Positions 45,960-54,107 of a stretch of 64,000 bases of DNA are shown here, piece after piece (position 1 is the first letter of the stretch; every line of letters begins with the position of its first letter). Source of the DNA: CAWINY01 sp963837635 (GTDB lineage Bacteria; Acidobacteriota; Terriglobia; Terriglobales; Acidobacteriaceae). The notes under the pieces are model-generated. The model made no database searches. It saw only the letters and a program-made list of their open reading frames with translations, and had not been told where the DNA came from. The DNA is taken from contig CAWINY010000006.1 of the NCBI GenBank assembly GCA_963837635.1, forward strand, positions 372,001 to 436,000. Reading direction: 5' to 3'. The translations under genes and the position numbers were made by a program.

Positions 45960-46355
45960 ATGAATCGAGTTCCATTTGGTGCTTCCGAGCAACTCGCTGG
46001 GGCGCTCGCGGTTTTAGGCGCGCCTCAACCCGTGATCGCTGGCCAGTTCCTTTTCAAACGCTGCGAGCAGGCCCGTGGTGTGTACCTGGTCGAAAGCGGC
46101 AAGGTGGAGCTGGCCCTAGAAGAAGGAGTGCGCGAATTGTCACGCATCTGCGGTCCCGGCAGTCTGCTGGGATTGCCCTCCAGCATGACCGGGAACGATT
46201 ACTCCATGAGCGCGCAGGTGCTCGAGTCCAGTGTGGTGCGCTTCATCCCTCGTGAAGCGTTCCTCGACTTTCTGCGCGAAAGCACGGATCTGTGCGTGGA
46301 AGTGCTTGAGGTGCTCGCCACCGAGGTGCACCACGCGCGGCACCAGTGCGCGTAA
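45960..46355 (+). CDS. Stand-alone cyclic-nucleotide-binding domain protein
   Basis: A 131-residue protein consisting of a single cNMP-binding beta-roll: QFLFKRCEQARGVYLVESGKVELALEEGVRELSRICGPGSLLGLPSSMTG and VRFIPREAFLDFL. The phosphate-binding cassette is partial (GSLLGLPSS), so ligand binding is uncertain. No helix-turn-helix follows, unlike Crp/Fnr regulators. It may act through protein contact. Start ATG 45960. Confidence 0.75.
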   Translation: MNRVPFGASEQLAGALAVLGAPQPVIAGQFLFKRCEQARGVYLVESGKVELALEEGVRELSRICGPGSLLGLPSSMTGNDYSMSAQVLESSVVRFIPREAFLDFLRESTDLCVEVLEVLATEVHHARHQCA

Positions 46356-46440
46356 CCCATCCCCAACACACGCATCGTAGCCGGTGCGGCTGTCTGGCCC
46401 ACCTACGTCCAGCCGGTGATAGCATTTCATCGAGGACTCG

Positions 46441-46644
46441 ATGAAGCTGAAGGCGGTTGTTCACGAAGCGGAAGAGGGCGGTTTCTGGGCCGAGGTGCCT
46501 GCTCTGCCGGGATGCGTCACCGAAGGCAACACGATAGAAGAACTGATGAGCAATCTTCACGAAGCCATTGAGGGTTGGTTGTCGGTCGATGTGAAGCCGG
46601 CCGCGAAATCCACGAAAGAGCGAGTCATTGAGATTGCAGTATGA
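46441..46644 (+). CDS. HicB-like antitoxin, orphan
   Basis: A 67-residue partial-RNase-H-fold protein of the HicB family: KAVVHEAEEGGFWAEVPALPGCVTEGNTIEELMSNLHEAIEG. There is no C-terminal DNA-binding domain and no HicA-like frame on either side; the next gene is proS. Such solitary short HicB proteins are common and their role is unsettled. Start ATG 46441 with TCGAGGA-like sequence upstream. Confidence 0.75.
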   Translation: MKLKAVVHEAEEGGFWAEVPALPGCVTEGNTIEELMSNLHEAIEGWLSVDVKPAAKSTKERVIEIAV

Positions 46645-46720
46645 GGGAAGTCACTGAGAGCTGATGGCTGATAGCTTCTTGAAAGCCGACCTCACCTGAA
46701 CACATCCTCCTGCCTTCCTT

Positions 46721-46726
46721 TACAAT
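46721..46726 (+). promoter_or_regulatory. Candidate -10 box for proS
   Basis: TTTACAAT (TACAAT core) about 66 bases upstream of the proS ATG. No clear -35. Confidence 0.3.
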
Positions 46727-46791
46727 TGTCATTTCCAGAATTCCCCGTCCTGGTGCGTAACAATCCGACAGCGCTGCGGACGTGCGAGGCA

Positions 46792-48558
46792 ATGATGATC
46801 CGGTGGTCCCAACTGTTTATCCCGACGCTGCGCGAAGCGCCGGCCGATGCCGAAGTCGCCAGCCACAAGTTCCTGGTGCGTGCGGGCTACATCCGCCAGC
46901 TTGCCGCCGGCATTTATTCCTACCTGTTCCTGGGCCAGCGCTCGATTCTGAAGATCACGAACATTGTGCGCGAGGAGATGGACAAGTTCGCGCAGGAGTT
47001 CTATCTGCCGGCCATCCATCCGCGCGAAGTGTGGGAGGCCAGCGGTCGCTGGGCCCTGATGGGCGACAACATGTTCCGCCTGAAGGACCGCAAAGGCGCC
47101 GACCTGTGCCTCGGCATGACCGAAGAAGAGATCATGACCGAGATCGCCCGCAAGGAGCTGCGCAGCTACAAGCAGCTTCCCCAGATCTGGTACCAGATCC
47201 AGGCCAAGTTCCGTGACGAAGCCCGGCCCAAGAGCGGTCTGATGCGGGTCCGCCAGTTCACCATGAAGGACTCCTATTCCTTCGACATCGACCCCGCCGG
47301 CCTGGATGTGAGCTACCAGAAGCACTACGACGCCTACTGCCGCATCTTCGACCGCTGCGGGCTTGGCTACGTTGCGGTGGAAGCGCACTCGGGCGCGATG
47401 GGCGGTTCGGCGTCGCACGAGTTCATGGTTTACACGGATGCCGGCGAAGACTTGGTCGTCTCCTGTCCCAAGTGCCGTTACGCGGCCAATCTGGAGAAGG
47501 CGACCTCGCGGCTGGAAGATGTCGAGGACTACGCCGACGTGGGCGACGGCACGCCGCTGCAGGTGCACACTCCGGGCTTGAAGACGGTTGAGGAAGTCGC
47601 GAATTTTCTGGGAGTCTCGCCGAAAAACAAGATGAAGACCATGGCCATGATGGCTGTGTTGCCGCAGGGAGAAGGCGGGAAGACGCAGGAAATCCCGGTG
47701 ATCGCTTTTCTCCGGGGCGACCACAGCTTGAACGAGGCCAAACTGGCCACCACCGTGCCGGGTGCCGAGTTCCGCCCCATGCATCCGGAAGAAATCCAGG
47801 AAGTGTTCGGCGCGCCGGCCGGTTTCCTCGGGCCGATTGGTCTGAACGGCCGCAAGTTCCGGGGGATCGCCGCCAAAGTGTTCGTGGATCGCGCGCTGCT
47901 AGGCCGCAAGAACCTGATCGCCGGAGCGAACAAAGAGGACTACCACGTGCGCAACGTCACCCCGGGCCGCGATTTCGAGATCACCGAGCAAATGTGGATG
48001 GATTTGCGCAGCGTCGCCGAAGGCGAAGGCTGCCCGAACTGCGGCACGCCGCTGCAGGTCGGCAAGGCGGTCGAGATCGGACACATTTTCAAGCTGGGAT
48101 ACAAGTACTCGGAGTCGATGGGCGCGCGCGTACTCGACAAAGACGGCAAGGAAGTCACGCCGATTATGGGCAGCTATGGCATCGGCATCGAGCGTATCCT
48201 GACCGCTGCCATCGAGCAGAACCACGATGACAACGGCTTCTGGCTCAATCCAGCCATCGCGCCGTTCCAGGCCATCGTGGTGCCGACCAACGTGGCTGAT
48301 TCCAAGCTGGCCGAGGCCGCCGAGAAGATCGCACGGGAGTTGGAGCATGCGGGCATTGACGTTCTGCTGGACGACCGTGACGAACGCCCGGGCGTGAAGT
48401 TCAAGGATGCGGACTTGATCGGCATCCCCTTTCGCGTCACCGTCGGCAAGAAGCTGGCGGATGGCAAGGTCGAGCTGCTGAAGCGGGCCGATCGCGGGTC
48501 GCAGGATGTGGCGGTGGCTGAGATCGTGACGGTTCTTAAGGGGTTGTTGTCACAGTAG
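46792..48558 (+). CDS. proS: Prolyl-tRNA synthetase
   Basis: Charges tRNA-Pro. A 588-residue class II synthetase of the bacterial ProS type: MMIRWSQLFIPTLREAP, FLVRAGYIRQLAAGIYSYLFLG, motif 2 region with YQIQAKFRDEARPKSGLMRVREFxMKD-like sequence, the long editing (INS) domain (about 220-400), motif 3 MGSYGIGIERIL, and the anticodon-binding domain ending in ERPGVKFKDADLIGIPFRV. Start at one of two adjacent ATGs (46792, 46795) after GCGAGG; the frame from 46726 is upstream leader. Confidence 0.96.
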   Translation: MMIRWSQLFIPTLREAPADAEVASHKFLVRAGYIRQLAAGIYSYLFLGQRSILKITNIVREEMDKFAQEFYLPAIHPREVWEASGRWALMGDNMFRLKDRKGADLCLGMTEEEIMTEIARKELRSYKQLPQIWYQIQAKFRDEARPKSGLMRVRQFTMKDSYSFDIDPAGLDVSYQKHYDAYCRIFDRCGLGYVAVEAHSGAMGGSASHEFMVYTDAGEDLVVSCPKCRYAANLEKATSRLEDVEDYADVGDGTPLQVHTPGLKTVEEVANFLGVSPKNKMKTMAMMAVLPQGEGGKTQEIPVIAFLRGDHSLNEAKLATTVPGAEFRPMHPEEIQEVFGAPAGFLGPIGLNGRKFRGIAAKVFVDRALLGRKNLIAGANKEDYHVRNVTPGRDFEITEQMWMDLRSVAEGEGCPNCGTPLQVGKAVEIGHIFKLGYKYSESMGARVLDKDGKEVTPIMGSYGIGIERILTAAIEQNHDDNGFWLNPAIAPFQAIVVPTNVADSKLAEAAEKIARELEHAGIDVLLDDRDERPGVKFKDADLIGIPFRVTVGKKLADGKVELLKRADRGSQDVAVAEIVTVLKGLLSQ

Positions 48559-48624
48559 TTTCCCCGATTTGCATTGCGGGACGGAAAGAGTAGAGTTCCG
48601 TTTTATCGGCGTGCAGTTGTTCTG

Positions 48625-48969
48625 ATGACCATGAAAGCTAAGCCCATCTTTTATCTGCTCGTGCTGGCGGCTGGCGTGTATATCGGAAGCCTGGTGGTGC
48701 CGCCTTATTTCAATAACTACATGTTCCAGGACACCATGCAGAACGCAGCCGCGCTGAATACGAACCCGATTTTTGCGGCGCACGCGGACGAGGCCATTCG
48801 GGACCAGATCTACAAGGAAGCGCAGTCGCTCGGATTGCCCCTGACCCGGGATCAGATCTACGTCGAACGCATCGGCTCCCAGCTGTCAATCCATGCGGAC
48901 TACACGGTGCACATCGACCTGCCCTATTACCCGTTCGATCTCAGCTTTCACCCGGCCAGCAAGAAATAG
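48625..48969 (+). CDS. Small membrane-anchored protein of unknown function
   Basis: A 114-residue protein with an N-terminal signal anchor (MTMKAKPIFYLLVLAAGVYIGSLVVPPYF) and a soluble domain (QDTMQNAAALNTNPIFAAHADEAIRDQIYKEAQSLGLPLTRDQI, HIDLPYYPFDLSFHP). It resembles DUF4845-type proteins in general plan. ATG 48625 or 48631; the frame from 48574 lacks support. It follows proS by 66 bases and may be cotranscribed. Confidence 0.65.
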   Translation: MTMKAKPIFYLLVLAAGVYIGSLVVPPYFNNYMFQDTMQNAAALNTNPIFAAHADEAIRDQIYKEAQSLGLPLTRDQIYVERIGSQLSIHADYTVHIDLPYYPFDLSFHPASKK

Positions 48970-49034
48970 CAAGAAACTAAGGATCGGGGGATCGGGGATG
49001 TGCCCGGGTAGGTTGCTCGGCTTGCGTCATTTAG

Positions 49035-49104
49035 AATGGCAGTGGACAGGTTAGTCGACAGTGGTCAGTTACAACTCATTGGCCACTGAGCACTGACCAC
49101 TTCG
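49035..49104. repeat. GTGGTCAGT / ACTGACCAC word repeat
   Basis: AGTCGACAGTGGTCAGT (49050s) pairs with ACTGAGCACTGACCACT (49086-49101), with TTGGCCACTGA between. It lies immediately upstream of the PBP gene and 3' of the small membrane protein. A short GATCGGGGGATCGGGGAT direct repeat precedes it at 48982. Confidence 0.7.
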
Positions 49105-49155
49105 TTGGACGGGGCGCCATCGTCTGAATCCAAAAGAGCTTCTCCGCAATTTATA

Positions 49156-51771
49156 GTGGCAATCAAAATTAAAGTCGCTCCGAAAAATGCCGGCCGCAGA
49201 ACTGCGTCCGGCAAGCCGTCATTCAAGGCGCCGTTCCACGCCAGTCGTGGTTTCATTCAGCTGGTGATCGCTGCCGTAATGGTTGCGGCGATTGGCATCT
49301 TCGGCGTATTCGCTTTCTATTACCTCCGCTACGAAAAGGCCATCGACCGGCGCATGAGCGGGCAGATATTCACCCCCTCGGCGCAGATTTATGCCCTGCC
49401 GCACACCGTCCGCGTCGGTCAAAGCATCGAGGCGGCAGAGATCGCCTCGCAGCTCCGTCGCGCCGGCTACACGGAAGGCAAAAGCGGAGGGGCCGGTATT
49501 GGAACGTATCGCCTGATCAGCGGCGGCATCGAGATCAGCCCCGGGCCCCAGTCCTACCACGAGCAGGACACCGCGCGCATTCAGATCGCCGATGGCCAGG
49601 TACAGGCGATCACGGCCGGCAACGGCGCCGACGTTACTGCCTATGAGCTGGAGCCGCAGCTTGTCACCGCGCTCTTCAATGGCGAGGGGCGCTCCAAGCG
49701 GCAATTGGTCCACTATCCTGACATTCCCAAGGTCATGCTAAACGCCGTCCTTGCCATCGAGGACCGGCGGTTCTTTCAGCACAATGGGGTCAACTACTTC
49801 CGCCTGCTGGAAGCGGCCTGGGCCGACCTGCTTTCCGGGGGCAAGAGCCAGGGCGGCTCGACCATCACCATGCAGGTCTCGCGCGCCTTCTTTCTGACGC
49901 CCCAGAAGACCGTCACCCGCAAGATTTCGGAGATGCTCATCGCCTTCCAGCTTGAGCAGCGCTTCACCAAGCAGCAGATCTTTGAGCTCTACGCCAACGA
50001 AGTGGATTTGGGCCAGCGGGGCTCGTTCACCATCGTTGGCTTTTCCGAGGCCGCGCACGCCTACTTCAACAAGGATCTGCAAAGCCTTACGCTGCCCGAA
50101 GCCGCGCTCCTGGCCGGCCTGATTCAGCGGCCCAGCTATCTCTCGCCGTACCGCCATCCGGAGCGCGCGATGGATCGCCGCAATCTGGTGCTGGACACCA
50201 TGGTGGAAACCGGCGCCATCTCCCGCGACGAGGCTGATAAGGCCAAGGCCGCGCCGTTGAAGCTCGCGCCACCCAATGTCGAAGCCAGCGATGCGCCCTA
50301 TTTCGTGGATCTGGTGCGCGAGCAACTGAGCGCCAAGTACAACGACCTCAACGATGCCGGGATGCGGATTTACAGCACCATCGACCCGGACCTGCAACGC
50401 GCTGCCGCCGAAGCGGTGGAGCTAGGCATCCAGCAAGTAGACGATCTGGTGAATCGCCGCCGGACGAAGAAGACTAAAGTTGGCGTGGGCAAAGCGGCCC
50501 AGGTTGAAACGACCGTCGCGCCCGGACCCCAGGCGCAGGTGGCGCTCATCGCCCTCGACCCACATACCGGCAACGTGCTGGCGCTGGTCGGCGGGCGCAA
50601 CTACGGCACCAGCCAGCTGAATCACGCGGTTGCCAAGCGCCCGACCGGATCGATCTTCAAGCCTTTCGTCTACGCGACCGCCATCAACACCGCGCTTGCC
50701 GGTGGTGACAGTCCCACCACGCCGGTGTCGATGCTCGACGATTCGCCGACCACCTTTAGTTATGAAGACAAGACTTACGAGCCGCGCAACTACAAGGACG
50801 AGTACCACGGCATGGTCACCGCGCGGTATGCGTTGGCCGAGTCGCTGAACAATGCGACGGTCAAACTGGCGGAAAGCGTGGGCTTCGGCAACGTGGCCTC
50901 GCTGGCGCGAGAAGCCGGCATTGCCTCCGTCAAAGCCACGCCTGCCATCGCGCTCGGCGCCTACGACGCCACTCCGCTGGAGATGGCGGGCGCGTACACC
51001 GTCTTTGCCAACCAAGGTGTGCGTCTGTCCCCCACATTGGTGCGCTCGGTACACGATGCCAAGGGCGATGAACTGGACGAGTTTCATACCGACTCCCGGC
51101 AGGTGCTGGATCCGCGTGTCGCCTACGTCATGACCGGCATGATGGAAGGGGTGCTGAACTTCGGCACCGGATACGAGGTCCGCAAGCGCGGCTTCACCGC
51201 CCCTGCCGCAGGCAAGACCGGCACCTCGCACGACGCCTGGTTCGCCGGCTATACCTCGAACCTGCTCTGCATTGTTTGGGTCGGCTTCGACGACTACAGC
51301 GACTTGAAACTGGCCGGCGGCCAGACCGCCGCGCCCATCTGGGCCGAGTTCATGAAGCGGGCCATCAAGTTGCCCGACTATCGCGACGCGCGCGACTTCC
51401 TCCAGCCGGAAGGCGTGGTCAATGTGCAGCTGGATAAGAACACCAATTTGCTCGTGACTCCCGCCTGCTCCGATCAGACTTACACGGCTGCGTTCATCGC
51501 CGGGACCGAGCCGAAGGAGACCTGCGAGCAGGGCAACAATCATCGCAACTTCCTGCAAAAGCTGCTCGGGATCGGGACACCCGCGCCGGCTCTGCCTCCT
51601 CCGCCCCCGCCGCGGACTGGAAAAGTGCGGACTGTGACGAACGCCCCGCCGTCTCCGCCACCCACTCCCGCTCCGGGGGACGAGAATTCCGATAAGAAGG
51701 GCTTCTTCGGCAAAATTGTCGGAATTTTTAAGGGCGACGACCAATCGAAGCAGCAGAAGTCGAAACCGTAA
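49156..51771 (+). CDS. Class A penicillin-binding protein (PBP1-type)
   Basis: Bifunctional peptidoglycan glycosyltransferase/transpeptidase, about 871 residues. One membrane anchor (about residues 35-58), a UB2H-like region, GT51 with EDRRFFQHNGVNYFRLLEAA, GGSTITMQ and RKISEMLIAFQLE, then a transpeptidase with SIFK (in KRPTGSIFKPFVYATA), SLNN (SxN) and KTGTSHDAWFAGYT. The C-terminus is a Pro-rich, Lys/Asp-rich tail. The start is uncertain: TTG 49105 or GTG 49156, neither with a strong ribosome site. Confidence 0.93.
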   Translation: MAIKIKVAPKNAGRRTASGKPSFKAPFHASRGFIQLVIAAVMVAAIGIFGVFAFYYLRYEKAIDRRMSGQIFTPSAQIYALPHTVRVGQSIEAAEIASQLRRAGYTEGKSGGAGIGTYRLISGGIEISPGPQSYHEQDTARIQIADGQVQAITAGNGADVTAYELEPQLVTALFNGEGRSKRQLVHYPDIPKVMLNAVLAIEDRRFFQHNGVNYFRLLEAAWADLLSGGKSQGGSTITMQVSRAFFLTPQKTVTRKISEMLIAFQLEQRFTKQQIFELYANEVDLGQRGSFTIVGFSEAAHAYFNKDLQSLTLPEAALLAGLIQRPSYLSPYRHPERAMDRRNLVLDTMVETGAISRDEADKAKAAPLKLAPPNVEASDAPYFVDLVREQLSAKYNDLNDAGMRIYSTIDPDLQRAAAEAVELGIQQVDDLVNRRRTKKTKVGVGKAAQVETTVAPGPQAQVALIALDPHTGNVLALVGGRNYGTSQLNHAVAKRPTGSIFKPFVYATAINTALAGGDSPTTPVSMLDDSPTTFSYEDKTYEPRNYKDEYHGMVTARYALAESLNNATVKLAESVGFGNVASLAREAGIASVKATPAIALGAYDATPLEMAGAYTVFANQGVRLSPTLVRSVHDAKGDELDEFHTDSRQVLDPRVAYVMTGMMEGVLNFGTGYEVRKRGFTAPAAGKTGTSHDAWFAGYTSNLLCIVWVGFDDYSDLKLAGGQTAAPIWAEFMKRAIKLPDYRDARDFLQPEGVVNVQLDKNTNLLVTPACSDQTYTAAFIAGTEPKETCEQGNNHRNFLQKLLGIGTPAPALPPPPPPRTGKVRTVTNAPPSPPPTPAPGDENSDKKGFFGKIVGIFKGDDQSKQQKSKP

Positions 51772-51775
51772 TACC

Positions 51776-51855
51776 TGCCACAGAGGCACAGAGACACAGA
51801 GAAATCGATTTTGCTTAGCGTGCTCTGTGCCTCGGTGGCAAGTTTTTCTTTTTTG
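51776..51855 (+). terminator. Word-repeat terminator after the PBP gene
   Basis: Left arm TGCCACAGAGGCACAGAG (51776-51793) and right arm CTCTGTGCCTCGGTGGCA (51823-51840) pair over 18 bases with one mismatch, then GTTTTTCTTTTTT. It begins 5 bases after the PBP stop. It is a CACAGAG-family element in the exact form of a rho-independent terminator. Confidence 0.85.
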
Positions 51856-51922
51856 GATCAGTCAAGAAATCCGCGGTGGGGTCACTGGCTGAAAACAACC
51901 TTCTGCCCGTCCGGACTCGTCT

Positions 51923-51928
51923 TACAAT
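51923..51928 (+). promoter_or_regulatory. Candidate -10 box for the TPR gene
   Basis: TTACAATTA (TACAAT core) 33 bases before the TPR-protein ATG; no convincing -35. Confidence 0.3.
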
Positions 51929-51960
51929 TAAAAGCCAAGCGTGCCGCCGGTGAGATCTCT

Positions 51961-52737
51961 ATGCCTCGGAAACGCGCTTTCCTGCTCCTGCTTCTTGCCC
52001 TAGCTCTTCCTGCGCTTTCACCAGCCGACATTCGGCCCTCCCGTAAGTTCGGAGCGCCGCCGGCGTCCGCCTCGGCCGCGGAATTGGAGCGCCAGGGCGA
52101 CGAATACCGGGATGAGAAGGCGCTGTGGGACGCCATGGATTACTATCATGCGGCGATCGCCAAACAGCGTACCCCGATTCTCTACAACAAGGCCGGCATC
52201 TGCGAGCTCGAACTGCAGCTACTGAAGCCGGCAAGAAAGGATTTTGAGCACGCCATCAAAATGAAGCGGGACTATGCGGAAGCCTACAACAATCTTGGCG
52301 TGGTCTTTTTCTTTCAAAAGAAATACGGAAAGGCGGTGGACCGGTACAGGCAAGCCATCTCGCTGATGCCCGAAAGCGCCTCTTTCCACTCGAATCTGGG
52401 CAGCGCGTATTTCGACCGGAAGGACTACGCTTCCGCCGCGCAGGAGTTTACCCGCGCCATGCAACTGGACCCGGAGATCTTCGAGCGGGTGTCGCGCACC
52501 GGTATGGCCGCGCGGCTGGCCTCGCCCGAGGACCGCGCGCATTTCAGCTATCTGATGGCCCAGTTGTTTGCCAAGTCCGGCGACTTCGAGCGCAGCCTGC
52601 ATTATCTGCGCCGCGCCATTGAGGAAGGCTATAAGGGCATCAACAACGTCTATACGGATCCCGGGTTCGCCTCGCTGCGCCAGGATAAGCGCTTCGCACA
52701 GCTCATGAACTCGCCGCCCCTGATGATTCCGCAGTAA
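51961..52737 (+). CDS. Secreted TPR-repeat protein
   Basis: A 258-residue exported protein. Signal peptide MPRKRAFLLLLLALALPALS, then tetratricopeptide repeats: ELERQGDEYRDEKALWDAMDYYHAAI, YAEAYNNLGVVFFFQKKYGKAVDRYRQAI, ASFHSNLGSAYFDRKDYASAAQEFTRAM, and a final SGDFERSLHYLRRAIEEGY. A periplasmic scaffold; partners unknown. The frame start at 51811 lies in the terminator region, so ATG 51961 is chosen. Confidence 0.85.
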   Translation: MPRKRAFLLLLLALALPALSPADIRPSRKFGAPPASASAAELERQGDEYRDEKALWDAMDYYHAAIAKQRTPILYNKAGICELELQLLKPARKDFEHAIKMKRDYAEAYNNLGVVFFFQKKYGKAVDRYRQAISLMPESASFHSNLGSAYFDRKDYASAAQEFTRAMQLDPEIFERVSRTGMAARLASPEDRAHFSYLMAQLFAKSGDFERSLHYLRRAIEEGYKGINNVYTDPGFASLRQDKRFAQLMNSPPLMIPQ

Positions 52738-52881
52738 GATTCAGTCCGGCAGGCGGCAGTGGCAACGCTGCCCTTAAACTTTCTTTACACAGCCTTTACA
52801 CCTTCCGTTCCCGTCCGGCAGCATGCTTCATGAGAAAATAAGCGTAACCCTCAGGGCGCGGGAGCGCGTCGAAAGTAGTGC

Positions 52882-53943
52882 ATGGCAACCACTGAACTGC
52901 CACCAGCCCGGCAACGGGACTCAGTCGGCGAAGAACTTCACGAAGTTCCGATCCTGCTCGTGCAATTGCAGGACGATCTGGCACGCTCGCGCAGGCGCGA
53001 AGCGTTCTGGATTTCGCTGGTACTACACTTGGTGGCGGCCATTGTAATTGCCCTCTCGCCCAAGCTGCTGCCTGCCGGATGGGCACCGGTAGGGTTGCTG
53101 AGCCCCGAGCAAATCATTCGCAATAAACAGCTGACTTACATGGAATTGCCCAAAGACGAGCAGCAGGTCAAGACCCCGCCCAAGACTGACGTCATCTCCG
53201 ATAAGAATCGCATTGCGACCTCCCGCCACCCCGTGCTGGACCGCAAAACCTTGGATGAGTTGATCGATGCCCGCCGCCAGGGCGCGCCTGGAACCCCGGC
53301 CCCGCAAATTACGGCACCTCTCGTGCCGTCGCAAGCCGCGCAAGCCGCTCCACAATCTTCAGGTCAGTCGCAGGCGGGTCGCGCGGCGCCTCCAACGAAC
53401 TCGCTCTCGCAGATGGCACGCTTGGAACCGCCCGAGAAGAACGAAGGCCCGAACCCGTTTGCCGCCGCGATGTCGCCCGGTTCCGCGATCCAGCAGGCGG
53501 CACGCGCCGCCGCCACGGGAGGCGTCGCGTCCGTCGGCCGCTACGGCGCAGGTGGCGACTACGGCATGGGCAGCCACTCCAAGAGCTCCATCCAGAGCGA
53601 GATGGACATTCTCAGCGACACCATGGGGGTCGATTTCGGCCCGTACTTGCAACGTGTGCTGCATGACGTCCGAACCAACTGGTACACCCTGGTCCCGGAA
53701 GTCGCCCGGGCACCGATGGCGAAGAAGGGCAAGGTGGCGATCGAGTTTGCCATCACCAAGGACGGGCACGTGACAGCCATGAAACTAATGGGGCCTTCAG
53801 GGGACGTATCTCTGGATCGTGCCGCGTGGGGCGGGATCACCAACTCCAATCCGTTCCCGCCGTTGCCCCAGGAATTCCGGGGTGAATATCTGGCGCTGCG
53901 GTTTCATTTTTTCTACAACCCCGACCGTGGCGATCTTGAGTAG
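52882..53943 (+). CDS. TonB-like energy transducer
   Basis: A 353-residue protein: cytoplasmic N-terminus (about 1-45), one membrane anchor (about 47-66), a long Pro/Ala/Gln-rich periplasmic linker (about 130-215), and a C-terminal TonB-type domain (YLQRVLHDVRTNWYTLVPEVARAPMAKKGKVAIEFAITKDGHV, DRAAWGGITNSNPFPPLPQEF). Distinct from classic TonB in its long N-terminal cytoplasmic part. No ExbB/ExbD here. Its 3' flank now holds an insertion sequence. Confidence 0.8.
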   Translation: MATTELPPARQRDSVGEELHEVPILLVQLQDDLARSRRREAFWISLVLHLVAAIVIALSPKLLPAGWAPVGLLSPEQIIRNKQLTYMELPKDEQQVKTPPKTDVISDKNRIATSRHPVLDRKTLDELIDARRQGAPGTPAPQITAPLVPSQAAQAAPQSSGQSQAGRAAPPTNSLSQMARLEPPEKNEGPNPFAAAMSPGSAIQQAARAAATGGVASVGRYGAGGDYGMGSHSKSSIQSEMDILSDTMGVDFGPYLQRVLHDVRTNWYTLVPEVARAPMAKKGKVAIEFAITKDGHVTAMKLMGPSGDVSLDRAAWGGITNSNPFPPLPQEFRGEYLALRFHFFYNPDRGDLE

Positions 53944-54107
53944 TCGTTCTCCGTTTCCCGCATAGCAATCGCCATCTGGAAGTTCTTGCCCTGCCTAAAC
54001 CGAAAAAGGATCAGCATCGTTCCCGATAGGCTCAGCCGCGAAGTTCGTGTTTTTAGGCGAATGAGAGGGAATGTGGAGAAGGCCTACTAACGACATCGAC
54101 GCCGTTA
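53944..54107. repeat. Left part of a GTTCTCCG word repeat split by the IS
   Basis: GTCGTTCTCCGTTTCCCG at 53943-53960 pairs with CGGGAAACGGGGAACG at 55422-55437, on the other side of the insertion sequence. The remaining bases to 54107 show nothing recognisable. Confidence 0.6.

Noticed and set aside
45550..45975. 141-codon minus-strand frame
   Set aside because: Runs through repeat words, overlaps the next gene's start, and matches no family I know.
46441..46791. Complete HicAB toxin-antitoxin pair
   Set aside because: No HicA-like frame found on either side; only the HicB half is present.
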